13,217 nucleotides of DNA from an uncultured Flammeovirgaceae bacterium (GTDB taxonomy: Bacteria; Bacteroidota; Bacteroidia; Cytophagales; Cyclobacteriaceae). How positions within the stretch are numbered: position 1 is the stretch's first letter; the number at the start of each line of letters is the position of its first letter. The stretch spans positions 1 through 13,217 of the forward strand of contig CAKZPJ010000778.1 of the NCBI GenBank assembly GCA_937138955.1, in the 5' to 3' direction. Below are positions 1 through 7,324 of this stretch, one piece after another. A program made the translations under genes and the position numbers. The notes under the pieces are model-generated. The model saw only the letters and a list, made by a program, of their open reading frames with translations, searched no databases and had not been told where the DNA came from.

Positions 1-827
1 TCTTCACTTCCCATGACGAAGCGATTACCAGGCCGAGCCTGACGAGGATTTTCCTGAAACTGCTCTAAAGTTAGCCCTCCCGGAATTTCGTAGAACAAAT
101 CGGAGTAAAGAAAGCTAGCCGAGAGCGTATTTTGCTTAGAAATATCAAACTCGCCCCGCAGCTCAAGCATATCTCGCTCCATTGCAGTGTGATCCCGATA
201 GCCTTCGGCCTGCTGATGAGCGTAGCGAATGGCCCACCGACTCTGTTCACTAAATTGCTCTACTGAGGCAGTATGTCTTTGGAGCCCAAATGAGCCAAAG
301 GTAGTGCCTAATTCTACTAGACTACCATCTGATTTCGATGGTAAACTACGGATATTTACTACTCCACCAGTACCAGCTCCGTAAACACTCCCCGCGGGAC
401 CTTTAATCACCTCAATTGTGCCAAAATTGCTAACATCCAGTAGGTTAAACGCAGTGCTTCCACTGGGGTCGGTGAATGGAATATCGTTCCAGTAGACTTT
501 TACATTACGCACCCCAAAAGGAGCCCGCAAAGCACTACCTCGTATAGCAATACGATAGCTGCCCGGAGCGCGCTGTTCCATTCGAACCCCCGGTAGGGTG
601 TTCATGGTGGGTACTAGTGAAGTTTCATCATAAGCCCGAATTTCTTGAGAGGGCAGAACAGAAATTGCAATGGGGGTTTCTAGCAACTTCTGTTCAGTAT
701 CGTAACCAGTAACGACGATTTCATCCAGCGTTTCGGTGCGCATGTAGGAAGAGTCGATGCTAATTTGCGGATAAGCTTTGTAGAAAAGTAGGGTTAGAAA
801 AAATGTGGTAAGTATGCGTCTGATCAT
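1..827 (-). CDS. TonB-dependent outer membrane receptor, N-terminal part (cut by window edge)
   Basis: Outer membrane active-transport receptor energised by TonB; its substrate cannot be read from this part. I translated the minus strand from ATG at 827-825 and it stays open for 275 codons to the window edge, so the C-terminal barrel lies outside. Residues 1-20 form a signal peptide (IRRILTTFFLTLLFYKAYPQ). A TonB-box-like stretch (ETLDEIVVTGYD, about 32-43) is followed directly by the plug domain, about 50-160, with LPGVRMEQRAPGSYRIAIRG and the hallmark IEVIKGPAGSVYGAGTGGVV at 138-157. Barrel strands begin after about 168. There is no CarboxypepD_reg-like N-terminal domain, so this is a FecA/BtuB-style receptor rather than a SusC-type one. 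It is divergent from the DUF6146 gene across 102 bases. The family is secure; siderophore, metal or cobalamin transport are all possible. Confidence 0.93.
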   Translation of the reverse strand, partial: MIRRILTTFFLTLLFYKAYPQISIDSSYMRTETLDEIVVTGYDTEQKLLETPIAISVLPSQEIRAYDETSLVPTMNTLPGVRMEQRAPGSYRIAIRGSALRAPFGVRNVKVYWNDIPFTDPSGSTAFNLLDVSNFGTIEVIKGPAGSVYGAGTGGVVNIRSLPSKSDGSLVELGTTFGSFGLQRHTASVEQFSEQSRWAIRYAHQQAEGYRDHTAMERDMLELRGEFDISKQNTLSASFLYSDLFYEIPGGLTLEQFQENPRQARPGNRFVMGSE

Positions 828-929
828 GATCGGGGTTCTCACTAATTGGCTAAAGTAATTAAGAAGACAATCTTTTTTGGCGCAGAATAGTTAGATAAAT
901 AGAGAATACTACACAAAAACATAAATATT

Positions 930-1334
930 ATGAAAAATCTGATTTATATAAGTGCATTTCTATTGCTAATCTCTGCTTGCTCACCTTCGCTGAATAGTAT
1001 TAGCTCTCGAGATCGAACCCAACCGAATATAGTACAGCCCGAAGATGACGAGGAGTACGAATTGTTAATCTTCGATAACAATTTTGATCGTTGGTTACAG
1101 ACCAATGGGCGTCCAATAAACTTTTACTCGCCTCAGTATTACGAGCAGAAAAATCGTCAATACGTAGCAGCCTGGAACGATAATGTGAGTAGGTACGGTG
1201 GAAACTCACCTTTTGAAAATATCATCAACTACGATTATGCTGAAGATTACGGAATAGAATTGAACTACCAGCTATTCTGGTACTTTAAATATGTAGAAGA
1301 TTTATACGGACGACGGTATAACTTCCCGGTGTAA
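930..1334 (+). CDS. DUF6146-like small lipoprotein
   Basis: A 134-residue predicted lipoprotein of unknown function. Residues 1-16 are hydrophobic and end in a lipobox (LISAC), so Cys17 should be lipidated. The mature part is rich in Tyr, Asp and Asn. After an acidic linker (PEDDEEYELLIFD) comes a compact domain with conserved-looking blocks FDRWLQTNGRPINFYSPQYY and NRQYVAAWN, and a C-terminal NYDYAEDYGIELNYQLFWYF. I recognise this pattern from memory as DUF6146, a Bacteroidota-restricted family; that assignment is not checked. The start is the only ATG before the signal peptide. Its stop (1332-1334) directly abuts the stop of the convergent 3D-domain gene, leaving no room for a terminator between them. 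Confidence 0.85.
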   Translation: MKNLIYISAFLLLISACSPSLNSISSRDRTQPNIVQPEDDEEYELLIFDNNFDRWLQTNGRPINFYSPQYYEQKNRQYVAAWNDNVSRYGGNSPFENIINYDYAEDYGIELNYQLFWYFKYVEDLYGRRYNFPV

Positions 1335-1727
1335 TCAGTTACCCGCAATCCAGGAGATTTCTACTTGTTGTTTACCCCATTCTCGGGCTTTGCTAATATC
1401 AGTGCCCATATAGATGTCTATGCGCTTTTCCCAGCGTTTATTCATCTTATCAAGCACCCTGTAAGTACCAGGAAGTCCTTTAATTTTTACTTCGGCATTA
1501 TGGTTAAGCCCGTATTTATGCAGCAAGTCACGAGATACTGCGATAGCTTTCATACCAGGCTTCAGTTTATCACCCCAAGCGGCAATATTGGGAGAGCCCT
1601 TTTTGGTTTGAGCTTCAACTGAATTATAAGCTGTAGCGGTAACTTCTAGGGTTTCCCGGTTTTGGCAGGAAAATAGTGCGGTAGCAAAAAGAATGGTTAA
1701 TAGGTAAGTGGTAGTATGTTTTTTCAT
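1335..1727 (-). CDS. 3D-domain lipoprotein, possible cell-wall enzyme
   Basis: A 130-residue predicted lipoprotein: signal residues 1-20, lipobox ALFSC, lipidated Cys21. The rest is one 3D domain, named for three conserved aspartates and built on the double-psi beta-barrel of MltA and RpfB-type peptidoglycan enzymes. Visible signatures are VTATAYNS (29-36), NIAAWGDKLKPGMKAIAVSR (47-66), the turn YRVLDKM with Asp93, and RIDIYMGTD with Asp104 and Asp110, then AREWGKQQVEI. Proteins of this size in Gram-negative bacteria are often annotated as 3D-domain or putative lytic transglycosylase-like proteins; that this one cleaves glycan is inference. It lies 78 bases downstream of the DUF72 gene on the same strand, so co-transcription is possible, and it ends flush against the convergent DUF6146 gene. 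Confidence 0.85.
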   Translation of the reverse strand: MKKHTTTYLLTILFATALFSCQNRETLEVTATAYNSVEAQTKKGSPNIAAWGDKLKPGMKAIAVSRDLLHKYGLNHNAEVKIKGLPGTYRVLDKMNKRWEKRIDIYMGTDISKAREWGKQQVEISWIAGN

Positions 1728-1805
1728 ATCGATATTTGTATAGTGTAATTATTAATACAACGAATTAAGTCAGAGGTCGTTTAAAGTCAAGGAAATAGCA
1801 AAAAA

Positions 1806-2714
1806 TTAGAATAACTCTTGTTGCTGACCAATAGAAAGTGGCTGAGGAGCCGATAAGCCTAAACTACACTCTTGGTTCAGTCGTCGCACCAAATAGATGC
1901 TGAGATCAACACAAAGAGCCTCTTCGGGTTGGTGAACAATAAAATATACCTCTTGAACTCCCTGTTTGAGCCATTCTTTTACTCGTGCTACCCAGGTGTC
2001 AATGCGGAGGTAGTCAGTATGGTGAAGCCGGTTTCCAACAAAACGAATCATAACCCTAGGAGTGGTCAGTCGCATATGCACTACGTCGCGGCGTCCGGCA
2101 GTATCGGTGATCACTGTGCTCACATTTAACTCCTCCAATAATTCAAAAGCCCGATCACGAATGCGGGGTTGATTGAACCAATCAGGGTGACGAAATTCAA
2201 CGGCGAGTGGAATGTCCTGAGGCCAGTGCTCCAAATAATCGAAAAGTAACTTGCCCTGCTGAGGATGAAATGAAGGCGGAAGTTGCATAAAAGGAATTCC
2301 TAGTTGATTATTAAAAGCACGTAGTGCCGGAGTTAGCTGTTCCGTCGCATAAATCCCCTGCCCAAAATCTGCCTGATGACTAATAGACTGAGGTAGCTTA
2401 GGGCAAAAAGTAAATGAATCTTCTGCCTTATCCTTCCATTGAGTTACTTGGGCTACGCTGGGAAGTTGATAGTGAGTGCTATTGAGTTCAATAGTTGAGA
2501 AGTGTTGCGAATAGTGAGCAAGGTAGTCTTTAGCAGGAGTTTTGGGAGGATAAATTTTTCCAATCAGATCGCGCTCTCCCCATCGGGCTGAACCGACGAA
2601 TACTCGAGGGCTTGAAGCAATTGTTTGATTGCTGAGTACTTGTTGGGTAGCCGGATGGTCGGGAGGAAGAGTGAAATTGACTCGAGATATATCAGCTAGT
2701 TTTCCAAATTTCAT
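1806..2714 (-). CDS. DUF72 family protein (YecE-like TIM-barrel)
   Basis: A 302-residue cytoplasmic protein of the DUF72/YecE family, a TIM-barrel fold whose biochemical role is still unknown. The family's ordered motifs are present: VGSARW (40-45, usually GTSGW), TIELNSTHYQLP (74-85), FCPKLP (103-108), MQLPPSF (143-149), EFRHPDW (173-179), VITDTAG (201-207), and YFIVHQPEEA (257-266) where most members have YFNN. The roughly 35-residue N-terminal extension before the barrel is a little longer than in short members. No signal peptide is seen. The start ATG at 2714 is the most upstream in frame. It precedes the 3D-domain lipoprotein gene on the same strand. Family call is firm; function is not known. 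Confidence 0.9.
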   Translation of the reverse strand: MKFGKLADISRVNFTLPPDHPATQQVLSNQTIASSPRVFVGSARWGERDLIGKIYPPKTPAKDYLAHYSQHFSTIELNSTHYQLPSVAQVTQWKDKAEDSFTFCPKLPQSISHQADFGQGIYATEQLTPALRAFNNQLGIPFMQLPPSFHPQQGKLLFDYLEHWPQDIPLAVEFRHPDWFNQPRIRDRAFELLEELNVSTVITDTAGRRDVVHMRLTTPRVMIRFVGNRLHHTDYLRIDTWVARVKEWLKQGVQEVYFIVHQPEEALCVDLSIYLVRRLNQECSLGLSAPQPLSIGQQQELF

Positions 2715-2758
2715 ACAAACGGATACGTGAATAAAAGCAATTCCGTTGTAACTAAAAT

Positions 2759-2794
2759 GCTATATTTATAGCGTAAATGTGACATACAGTATGT
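2759..2794. promoter_or_regulatory. Two short palindromes between DUF72 and HNH genes
   Basis: GCTATATTTATAGC at 2759-2772 has 6-base arms around two central bases, and ACATACAGTATGT at 2782-2794 has 6-base arms around one. They sit 56-91 bases before the HNH start and 45-80 bases before the divergent DUF72 start. Such spacing suits operator sites for either gene, but short AT-rich palindromes occur by chance and no clear -33/-7 promoter was found beside them. Confidence 0.3.
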
Positions 2795-2849
2795 AAGTGC
2801 CATTGTAGCGGCTATACCGTAGTTGTAGCCAACTTAAAAAGAAACGAGC

Positions 2850-3545
2850 GTGACAAAATTTAAACTTGAATCTTTTCCTAGAAATGTTTCTGAGGAAAAC
2901 CTATTAGAAGATCTTAAAAGAGCCTATTCCATACTTCAAGGAAATGGTAAACGAATGACATTTAGGAGTTATCAGGAATTTGGAAAATATAGCGCAGGAA
3001 CTTATGGAGCTAGATTCGGGTCATGGAATAGCGCATTAGAAAAGTCAGGGCTTGAGTTAAATCAAGAGAAAAACGTCAGAAATATAGACCTTTTCGAGAA
3101 TCTTAAAACAGTCTGGATTTCAAAGGGGAAGCAGCCTGTTTGGAGAGATATGTCAAATCTCCCTTCAAAATATCAGGCTGGAATTTACAAGAACCGTTTT
3201 GGCAGCTGGAGAAATGCGCTAAAAGAGTTTGTTGAGTATATTAATGACGATTCAATTGACTTAGAAGAATCAGATAATGATGAACCAACAACAAAGAATA
3301 ATACAGAACATGCGAAAATAAAGAGGACTTCAAGAAACATTTCTGAAAGAATGCGTTTTCGAATTTTAGTCAGAGACGGTTTTGCATGCCAGTCTTGTGG
3401 AGCTAGTCCGTTAAAATCACGTAGAGTTGAACTTCATATTGATCATATCATTCCTTGGTCAAAAGGTGGCGAAACAGAGGATAAGAATCTTGAAACCAAG
3501 TGCAGCAAGTGCAATCTCGGAAAGGGAAATGCATTTGATAAATAA
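2850..3545 (+). CDS. HNH endonuclease with two homing-endonuclease-associated repeats
   Basis: A 231-residue predicted DNA endonuclease. Two copies of a helical DNA-binding repeat come first: about 12-69, ending SAGTYGARFGSWNSALEKSG, and about 78-130, ending QAGIYKNRFGSWRNALKEF. This is the repeat found next to HNH domains of homing-type endonucleases. After an acidic linker (133-150) comes an HNH domain (about 165-228): RILVRDGFACQSCG with zinc ligands Cys180 and Cys183, the catalytic-type HIDHI (His196, Asp198, His199), Asn213, then TKCSKCN with Cys218 and Cys221. All key residues are intact. The start is GTG at 2850 after an A-rich stretch (aaaaagaaacgagc). Twelve of 17 arginines use AGA/AGG, unlike neighbouring porQ and hslU, which points to acquired DNA. 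It is 19 bases upstream of a toxin-antitoxin-like pair. Homing activity as opposed to restriction or defence is open. Confidence 0.9.
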   Translation: MTKFKLESFPRNVSEENLLEDLKRAYSILQGNGKRMTFRSYQEFGKYSAGTYGARFGSWNSALEKSGLELNQEKNVRNIDLFENLKTVWISKGKQPVWRDMSNLPSKYQAGIYKNRFGSWRNALKEFVEYINDDSIDLEESDNDEPTTKNNTEHAKIKRTSRNISERMRFRILVRDGFACQSCGASPLKSRRVELHIDHIIPWSKGGETEDKNLETKCSKCNLGKGNAFDK

Positions 3546-3564
3546 TGAAAATCGTTTTAAAAAT

Positions 3565-3792
3565 ATGAGAACATTAACTTTAGAGGTACCCGACGATGTA
3601 GATTTAGAAAACCACGAACTGAAAATGATTCTGGCTACCAGACTTTACGAAAATGGCAAATTATCTTTAGGGCAAGCCGCTGACATGGCTGGTCTTTCCA
3701 AACATGCCTTCGCCGAACTTTTAGGAAAATACGGGGTCAACTACTTCAATCAAACGGAAGACGAACTACTAGATGATATTCAGAATGCCTGA
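3565..3792 (+). CDS. UPF0175 family antitoxin-like protein
   Basis: A 75-residue protein of the UPF0175 family, small helix-turn-helix proteins usually paired with a PIN-like partner and regarded as antitoxins. The core is LSLGQAADMAGLSKHAFAEL (33-52), the family's HTH-like segment, followed by LGKYGVNYFNQTEDELLDDI. I chose ATG at 3565 rather than the upstream in-frame ATG at 3427, because the extra 46 residues would overlap the HNH gene and have no family similarity, while MRTLTLEVPDDV is a typical family N-terminus. It begins 19 bases after the HNH stop, and its last 8 bases overlap the PIN gene, which implies translational coupling. Antitoxin function is inferred from family and gene order. 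Confidence 0.87.
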   Translation: MRTLTLEVPDDVDLENHELKMILATRLYENGKLSLGQAADMAGLSKHAFAELLGKYGVNYFNQTEDELLDDIQNA

Positions 3793-4240
3793 ATTGATTG
3801 TAGTTGATACCAGTTGTTTGATTGCGCTAACTAGAATTAACCATCTCTTATTGCTTCATCAGGTTTACGATAGCGTAATTATAACTCCTGAAATCAAACA
3901 AGAATTTAAATTTGAGCTGCCGGATTGGGTAGAAGTCCGTCACACGAGTAGCGATGAAGATTTAACTGTGATAAACTCATTAGTTGATTTAGGCGAGGCA
4001 TCGGCCATAAAATTTTGCCTAAAGAATAAAGACTCTTTACTAATTATTGATGATAGTAAGGGAAGAAAATTAGCAAAAAGGTTAGGAATTAAAGTAACGG
4101 GAACACTTGGGGTATTAGCAAAGGCTAAACGAAAAGGAGTAATAGATTCTGTTAAGCCTTATCTTGGTGCTTTAGAAAAAGTAGATTTCAGATTTGATGA
4201 GAAACTGAGAGCACTGATTCTTAAATCAGTAGGTGAATAA
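3785..4240 (+). CDS. DUF3368 PIN-like protein, toxin of the UPF0175 pair
   Basis: A 151-residue PIN-fold protein of the DUF3368 family, predicted ribonuclease and usual partner of UPF0175. The acidic PIN residues are in place: Asp8 in LIVVDTSCLIAL, Glu40 in TPEIKQEF, Glu71 in DLGEASAI, and Asp89/Asp90 in LLIIDDSKGRKLAKRLGI, followed by GTLGVLAKAKRKGVI. ATG at 3785 is preferred over ATG at 3773: it gives the normal MPELIVVDTS start and an 8-base overlap with the antitoxin. The reading frame is intact and of normal length for the family. Five of seven arginines are AGA/AGG, matching the HNH gene. porQ starts 33 bases later but reads as core-genome DNA, so the cassette seems to end near 4240. 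Toxicity is inferred, not shown. Confidence 0.87.
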   Translation: MPELIVVDTSCLIALTRINHLLLLHQVYDSVIITPEIKQEFKFELPDWVEVRHTSSDEDLTVINSLVDLGEASAIKFCLKNKDSLLIIDDSKGRKLAKRLGIKVTGTLGVLAKAKRKGVIDSVKPYLGALEKVDFRFDEKLRALILKSVGE

Positions 4241-4273
4241 AAAGTTCTGCTGCTTCGTATTTAACTTACTTTC

Positions 4274-5305
4274 ATGCTAACCTTCCCGCTGCGTTTTATT
4301 CTTTTGTTGAAAGCGGCTATGCTGCTTACGTCTACCCTAGTTTACGGACAGGTAGGAGGAATACGGATTTTTGAATTTCTGGAAGTGAGCCCTACAGCTC
4401 AAATTACGGCTTTAGGTCGCCAGCAAGTAGCGCTAGGTTACGATTCAACTCGGGTGCAGGAGGTTACCCAGTTTCTGTTTAATCCGGCACTTAACCAGTC
4501 TGAACTTCATCAGCAAATTTCTATTCACTACACTCCTTACTACGCTGATATTTCTCAGGTGTCGTTAGGGTATTCCTATCATCAGGAAGCAGTCGGCACG
4601 TTTGGATTGGCACTTCAGTACCTGAATTATGGTTCGCTGGAGGGGTTGGATGCCGCTGGTTTACCTACTGGAAATTTTTCTGCCCAAGATTTTGCTGTAG
4701 TCATGAATTATAGTCACGAGATGCGACCGTTTAGGCTGGGAGGAAATTTGAAGTGGGTCACTAGTCAGATTTCGGGTTACGCAGCAACGGGGTTGTTAGC
4801 TGATATTTCGGGAGTCTTTCGACACCCTACGCAGGATCTGACGGTAGCATTAGTCTTTAGCAATTTTGGGATTTTGCTGCAAGACGAACTCTCCGCTAGT
4901 ATTCGAGAATTGCCTACTGATGTGAAGATTGGAGTATCGGTAAAGCCACAATTTATGCCGTTTCGCTTCCATCTAACCGCCCATCGGTTGATTAGGGGTT
5001 ATGATTACTGGGTGGAAGATGGAAATGAACTAGGCGTAGGCGGACAAATACTCCGGCATCTATCATTCGGTTCCGAACTGTTGCTTAGTCCTAATTTTCA
5101 GGTGCGTGTTGGCTACAACCATTTGACTCGAAGTGCGTTACAGTTACAACAAACGGCGGGCGGAGCCGGACTTACCTTAGGATTAATGTTTCGAACCAGT
5201 ACATTTAGGGTTGATTTTAGCCGAGCAGCACTTCACGCTGCCGGAGCTTATAATCAGTTTTCATTATCGTTAGATCTGAATCAATTATTTTTCCGCAAGC
5301 TTTAG
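4274..5305 (+). CDS. porQ: Type IX secretion system protein PorQ
   Basis: A 343-residue outer membrane beta-barrel protein of the PorQ family (FadL/PorV-like barrels). In the type IX secretion system PorQ works with PorZ at the cell surface, in the attachment step that links cargo proteins to lipopolysaccharide. A signal peptide covers residues 1-25 (cleavage before QVGGIRIFEFLE). The N-terminal family signature is GGIRIFEFLEVSPTAQITALG, split here as GGIRIFEFLE (28-37) and TAQITALG (41-48), followed by FNPALN (69-74). The rest is alternating strands with frequent aromatic ends (FGLALQYLNYG, YDYWVEDGNELGVGG, VRVGYNHLTR), ending in LSLDLNQLFF. Arginine codons are mostly CGN with a few AGG and no AGA. 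It precedes hslU by 90 bases on the same strand. The other T9SS genes are not in the window. Confidence 0.88.
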   Translation: MLTFPLRFILLLKAAMLLTSTLVYGQVGGIRIFEFLEVSPTAQITALGRQQVALGYDSTRVQEVTQFLFNPALNQSELHQQISIHYTPYYADISQVSLGYSYHQEAVGTFGLALQYLNYGSLEGLDAAGLPTGNFSAQDFAVVMNYSHEMRPFRLGGNLKWVTSQISGYAATGLLADISGVFRHPTQDLTVALVFSNFGILLQDELSASIRELPTDVKIGVSVKPQFMPFRFHLTAHRLIRGYDYWVEDGNELGVGGQILRHLSFGSELLLSPNFQVRVGYNHLTRSALQLQQTAGGAGLTLGLMFRTSTFRVDFSRAALHAAGAYNQFSLSLDLNQLFFRKL

Positions 5306-5395
5306 CATAAAAACCACCTCTTATCCGTCATAAATTATTAATTGCGATATTGCAGTTGTTGAATCCTACGAAATTCAAAATCAAGATAAAAGAGC

Positions 5396-6796
5396 ATGTT
5401 AGAAGATAAGCAGTACTTAACTCCCCGTCAGATTGTTGCTGAATTAGATAAGTATATTATTGGGCAAGACGATGCCAAAAAGAATGTGGCGATCGCCCTA
5501 CGTAACCGATGGCGCCGGATGCACGTCGCCAGCGATATGCAAAACGAAATTATTCCGAATAATATACTGATGATTGGTGCTACCGGAGTGGGAAAAACCG
5601 AGATTGCTCGCCGCCTAGCTAATCTGGCAGATGCCCCGTTCACTAAAGTAGAAGCATCAAAGTTTACTGAAGTAGGCTACGTTGGCCGCGATGTAGAAAG
5701 CATGGTACGTGACTTAGTTGAGCAATCAGTAAATTTAGTAAAAGAGCGTAAGCAAGAGGATGTAAAAGAGAAAGCAGCAGAGATTGTGGAAGAAATTATT
5801 CTGGATGCTTTAATACCACCTATCAAAAGTACTCCTACCCGAAACAAATCGGCAACAGTGGGATTTGAAACCAATAGCGAACCTACAACTGACGAAGAGC
5901 TAAATCAGCGCACTCGGGAGCGATTCCGGGAGAAAATTCGCAACGGTGAGATTGATGACCGGAAAATTGATATTAATATCAAGCAGGCTAGTAATCCTGG
6001 AGTGGGGATGATTGGTGGAGGCATGGTTGACGAAAGTTCGCTAATGAACTTGCAGGAGATGATTGGTAATATGATGCCTAAAAAGAATAAGAAGCGTAAG
6101 GTAAGCATTGGTGATGCCAAGAAGATTCTACTGGAAGAAGAAGCCGCCAAGCTAATTGATATGGATGAGGTGAAGGAAGAGGCTATTAAAAAAGCCGAGA
6201 ACACTGGCATCATCTTCATTGATGAAATTGATAAGGTTGCTACGGGCTCTGATCGGAAGGGCGGCCCCGATGTGAGTCGAGAGGGCGTACAGCGTGACTT
6301 GCTACCTATTGTAGAAGGTAGTGCCGTAAATACTAAGTACGGAATTATTCATACTGACCATATTTTATTCGTCTCGGCGGGAGCGTTCCACGTGTCTAAA
6401 CCATCTGATTTGATTCCTGAATTGCAGGGGCGTTTTCCGATCAGGGTAGAATTGAATGATCTTACGAAAGACGATTTTATCCGAATTCTACAAGAGCCTA
6501 AAAATGCCTTAACCAAACAATATCAAGCACTCTTCGGTGCGGAAGATGTTACGCTAGAATTTCAGAGCGATGCGCTAGATGCTCTGGCTGATATTGCTTT
6601 TCAAATCAATTCGGAAATTGAAAATATTGGCGCACGGCGGCTTCACACTGTTATGAGCCATTTGCTTAACGACTTCTTATTTGATGTGCCTGATGAAATT
6701 GGTCCGAACGCTCACCTGATAATCACCAAAGAGATGGTAGAAGAAAGCCTGTCAGGATTAGTAAAGAATAAAGACTTGAGCCAGTTTATTCTGTAA
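5396..6796 (+). CDS. hslU: ATP-dependent protease ATPase subunit HslU (ClpY)
   Basis: A 466-residue AAA+ unfoldase that forms a hexamer and feeds proteins into the HslV peptidase in the cytoplasm. Features in order: LTPRQIVAELDKYIIGQDDA (8-27), Walker A GATGVGKT (61-68), pore loop GYVGRD (94-99), the intermediate I-domain (about 110-245) with the region GVGMIGGGM, Walker B IIFIDEID (272-279), an arginine-finger region around ELQGRFPIRVEL (342-353), sensor 2 GARR (412-415), and the C-terminal tail DLSQFIL (460-466). That tail is the segment that inserts into HslV, and it closely matches the E. coli ending, so a functional partner should exist in the genome; hslV is not in this window. Length is normal. 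A weak A-rich region (agataaaagagc) precedes ATG 5396. Confidence 0.98.
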   Translation: MLEDKQYLTPRQIVAELDKYIIGQDDAKKNVAIALRNRWRRMHVASDMQNEIIPNNILMIGATGVGKTEIARRLANLADAPFTKVEASKFTEVGYVGRDVESMVRDLVEQSVNLVKERKQEDVKEKAAEIVEEIILDALIPPIKSTPTRNKSATVGFETNSEPTTDEELNQRTRERFREKIRNGEIDDRKIDINIKQASNPGVGMIGGGMVDESSLMNLQEMIGNMMPKKNKKRKVSIGDAKKILLEEEAAKLIDMDEVKEEAIKKAENTGIIFIDEIDKVATGSDRKGGPDVSREGVQRDLLPIVEGSAVNTKYGIIHTDHILFVSAGAFHVSKPSDLIPELQGRFPIRVELNDLTKDDFIRILQEPKNALTKQYQALFGAEDVTLEFQSDALDALADIAFQINSEIENIGARRLHTVMSHLLNDFLFDVPDEIGPNAHLIITKEMVEESLSGLVKNKDLSQFIL

Positions 6797-6850
6797 CGAA
6801 AACCGGAGAGCGGAGGCGAGTAACCGGATTCAGCTACCATACTTTTATTC

Positions 6851-7027
6851 ATGAAACAAGCACTTAAAGCAGTTTGGCGATATACTTGTAATCTGTTTTG
6901 GGCGGTAGGAGTGGCCTATATGCTAGCCTTTCATAATATTTATTACGATGAACAAAAATTCAAAGAAGATATTGTCATCGTAGTTGAGGAGGACACCGAA
7001 ATTGAAGATACGGCTCCAGAAGGGTAA
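6851..7027 (+). CDS. 58-residue single-pass membrane miniprotein
   Basis: A short reading frame of 58 codons starting at ATG 6851, 54 bases after the hslU stop. The protein begins basic (MKQALKAVWRY), has one hydrophobic segment at about 12-30 (TCNLFWAVGVAYMLAFHNI), and ends in a very acidic tail (EEDTEIEDTAPEG). The positive-inside rule predicts an inner membrane protein with the N-terminus in the cytoplasm. I do not recognise the family. The clean charge-hydrophobic-acidic layout and its position behind hslU argue that it is a real gene, perhaps co-transcribed with hslU, but no strong ribosome binding site is visible. Confidence 0.6.
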   Translation: MKQALKAVWRYTCNLFWAVGVAYMLAFHNIYYDEQKFKEDIVIVVEEDTEIEDTAPEG

Positions 7028-7075
7028 CCACAGAAATAGTGGATACCAGAGCTCAGACTACTCTATTTTAGTTTT

Positions 7076-7252
7076 AGAAGCTGTTTTAGTTAGCTTTTTT
7101 TGGCTACAAACGCGCCTTTTGGGCTGCAACCGCTCGGCGGTCTGAATCGTTACTTTTGAAGGGCGTAGCTCTAGCTACGCCCTTCAAAAGTGCCTTGTTT
7201 CGCTCCAAAATTCGCTGTTTTCACCCTCGAACTAATAACTGAAACAGCTTCT
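7076..7252. repeat. Nested inverted-repeat element (MITE-like or structured RNA)
   Basis: This non-coding stretch has two nested inverted repeats. The outer arms, 7076-7092 and 7236-7252, are 17 bases with one mismatch (AGAAGCTGTTTTAGTTA against the reverse complement of TAACTGAAACAGCTTCT). Near the centre, 7152-7170 (ACTTTTGAAGGGCGTAGCT) and 7173-7191 are perfect 19-base arms separated by two bases. The flank also has small GC-rich hairpins such as CCGCTCGGCGG (7130-7140). No target-site duplication is obvious at the ends and no T-run follows the inner hairpin, so a classic terminator is unlikely. It fills most of the 297-base gap between the 58-residue gene and the dehydrogenase. Confidence 0.65.
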
Positions 7253-7324
7253 TAATCAATTATTTCTTTCTTCCGATTTTTGAATTCCCGATTCTGATCT
7301 TCGTTAATCATTGTTCAATAAAAC

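Noticed and set aside
3427..3564. Upstream in-frame extension of the UPF0175 gene by 46 residues
   Set aside because: It overlaps the zinc-binding end of the HNH gene, its translation has no family similarity, and ATG 3565 gives a normal family N-terminus.
2850..4240. Complete restriction-modification or named defence system
   Set aside because: There is no methylase, ATPase or other defence partner; only an HNH nuclease and a toxin-antitoxin-like pair can be supported.
5428..6219. Three minus-strand reading frames inside hslU
   Set aside because: They are shadows of the hslU coding strand, have low-complexity Ser/Ile-rich translations and match no family.
7152..7191. Rho-independent terminator for the hslU operon
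   Set aside because: The stem is strong but the sequence that follows (gccttgttt) has no T-run, and the hairpin sits inside a larger inverted repeat.
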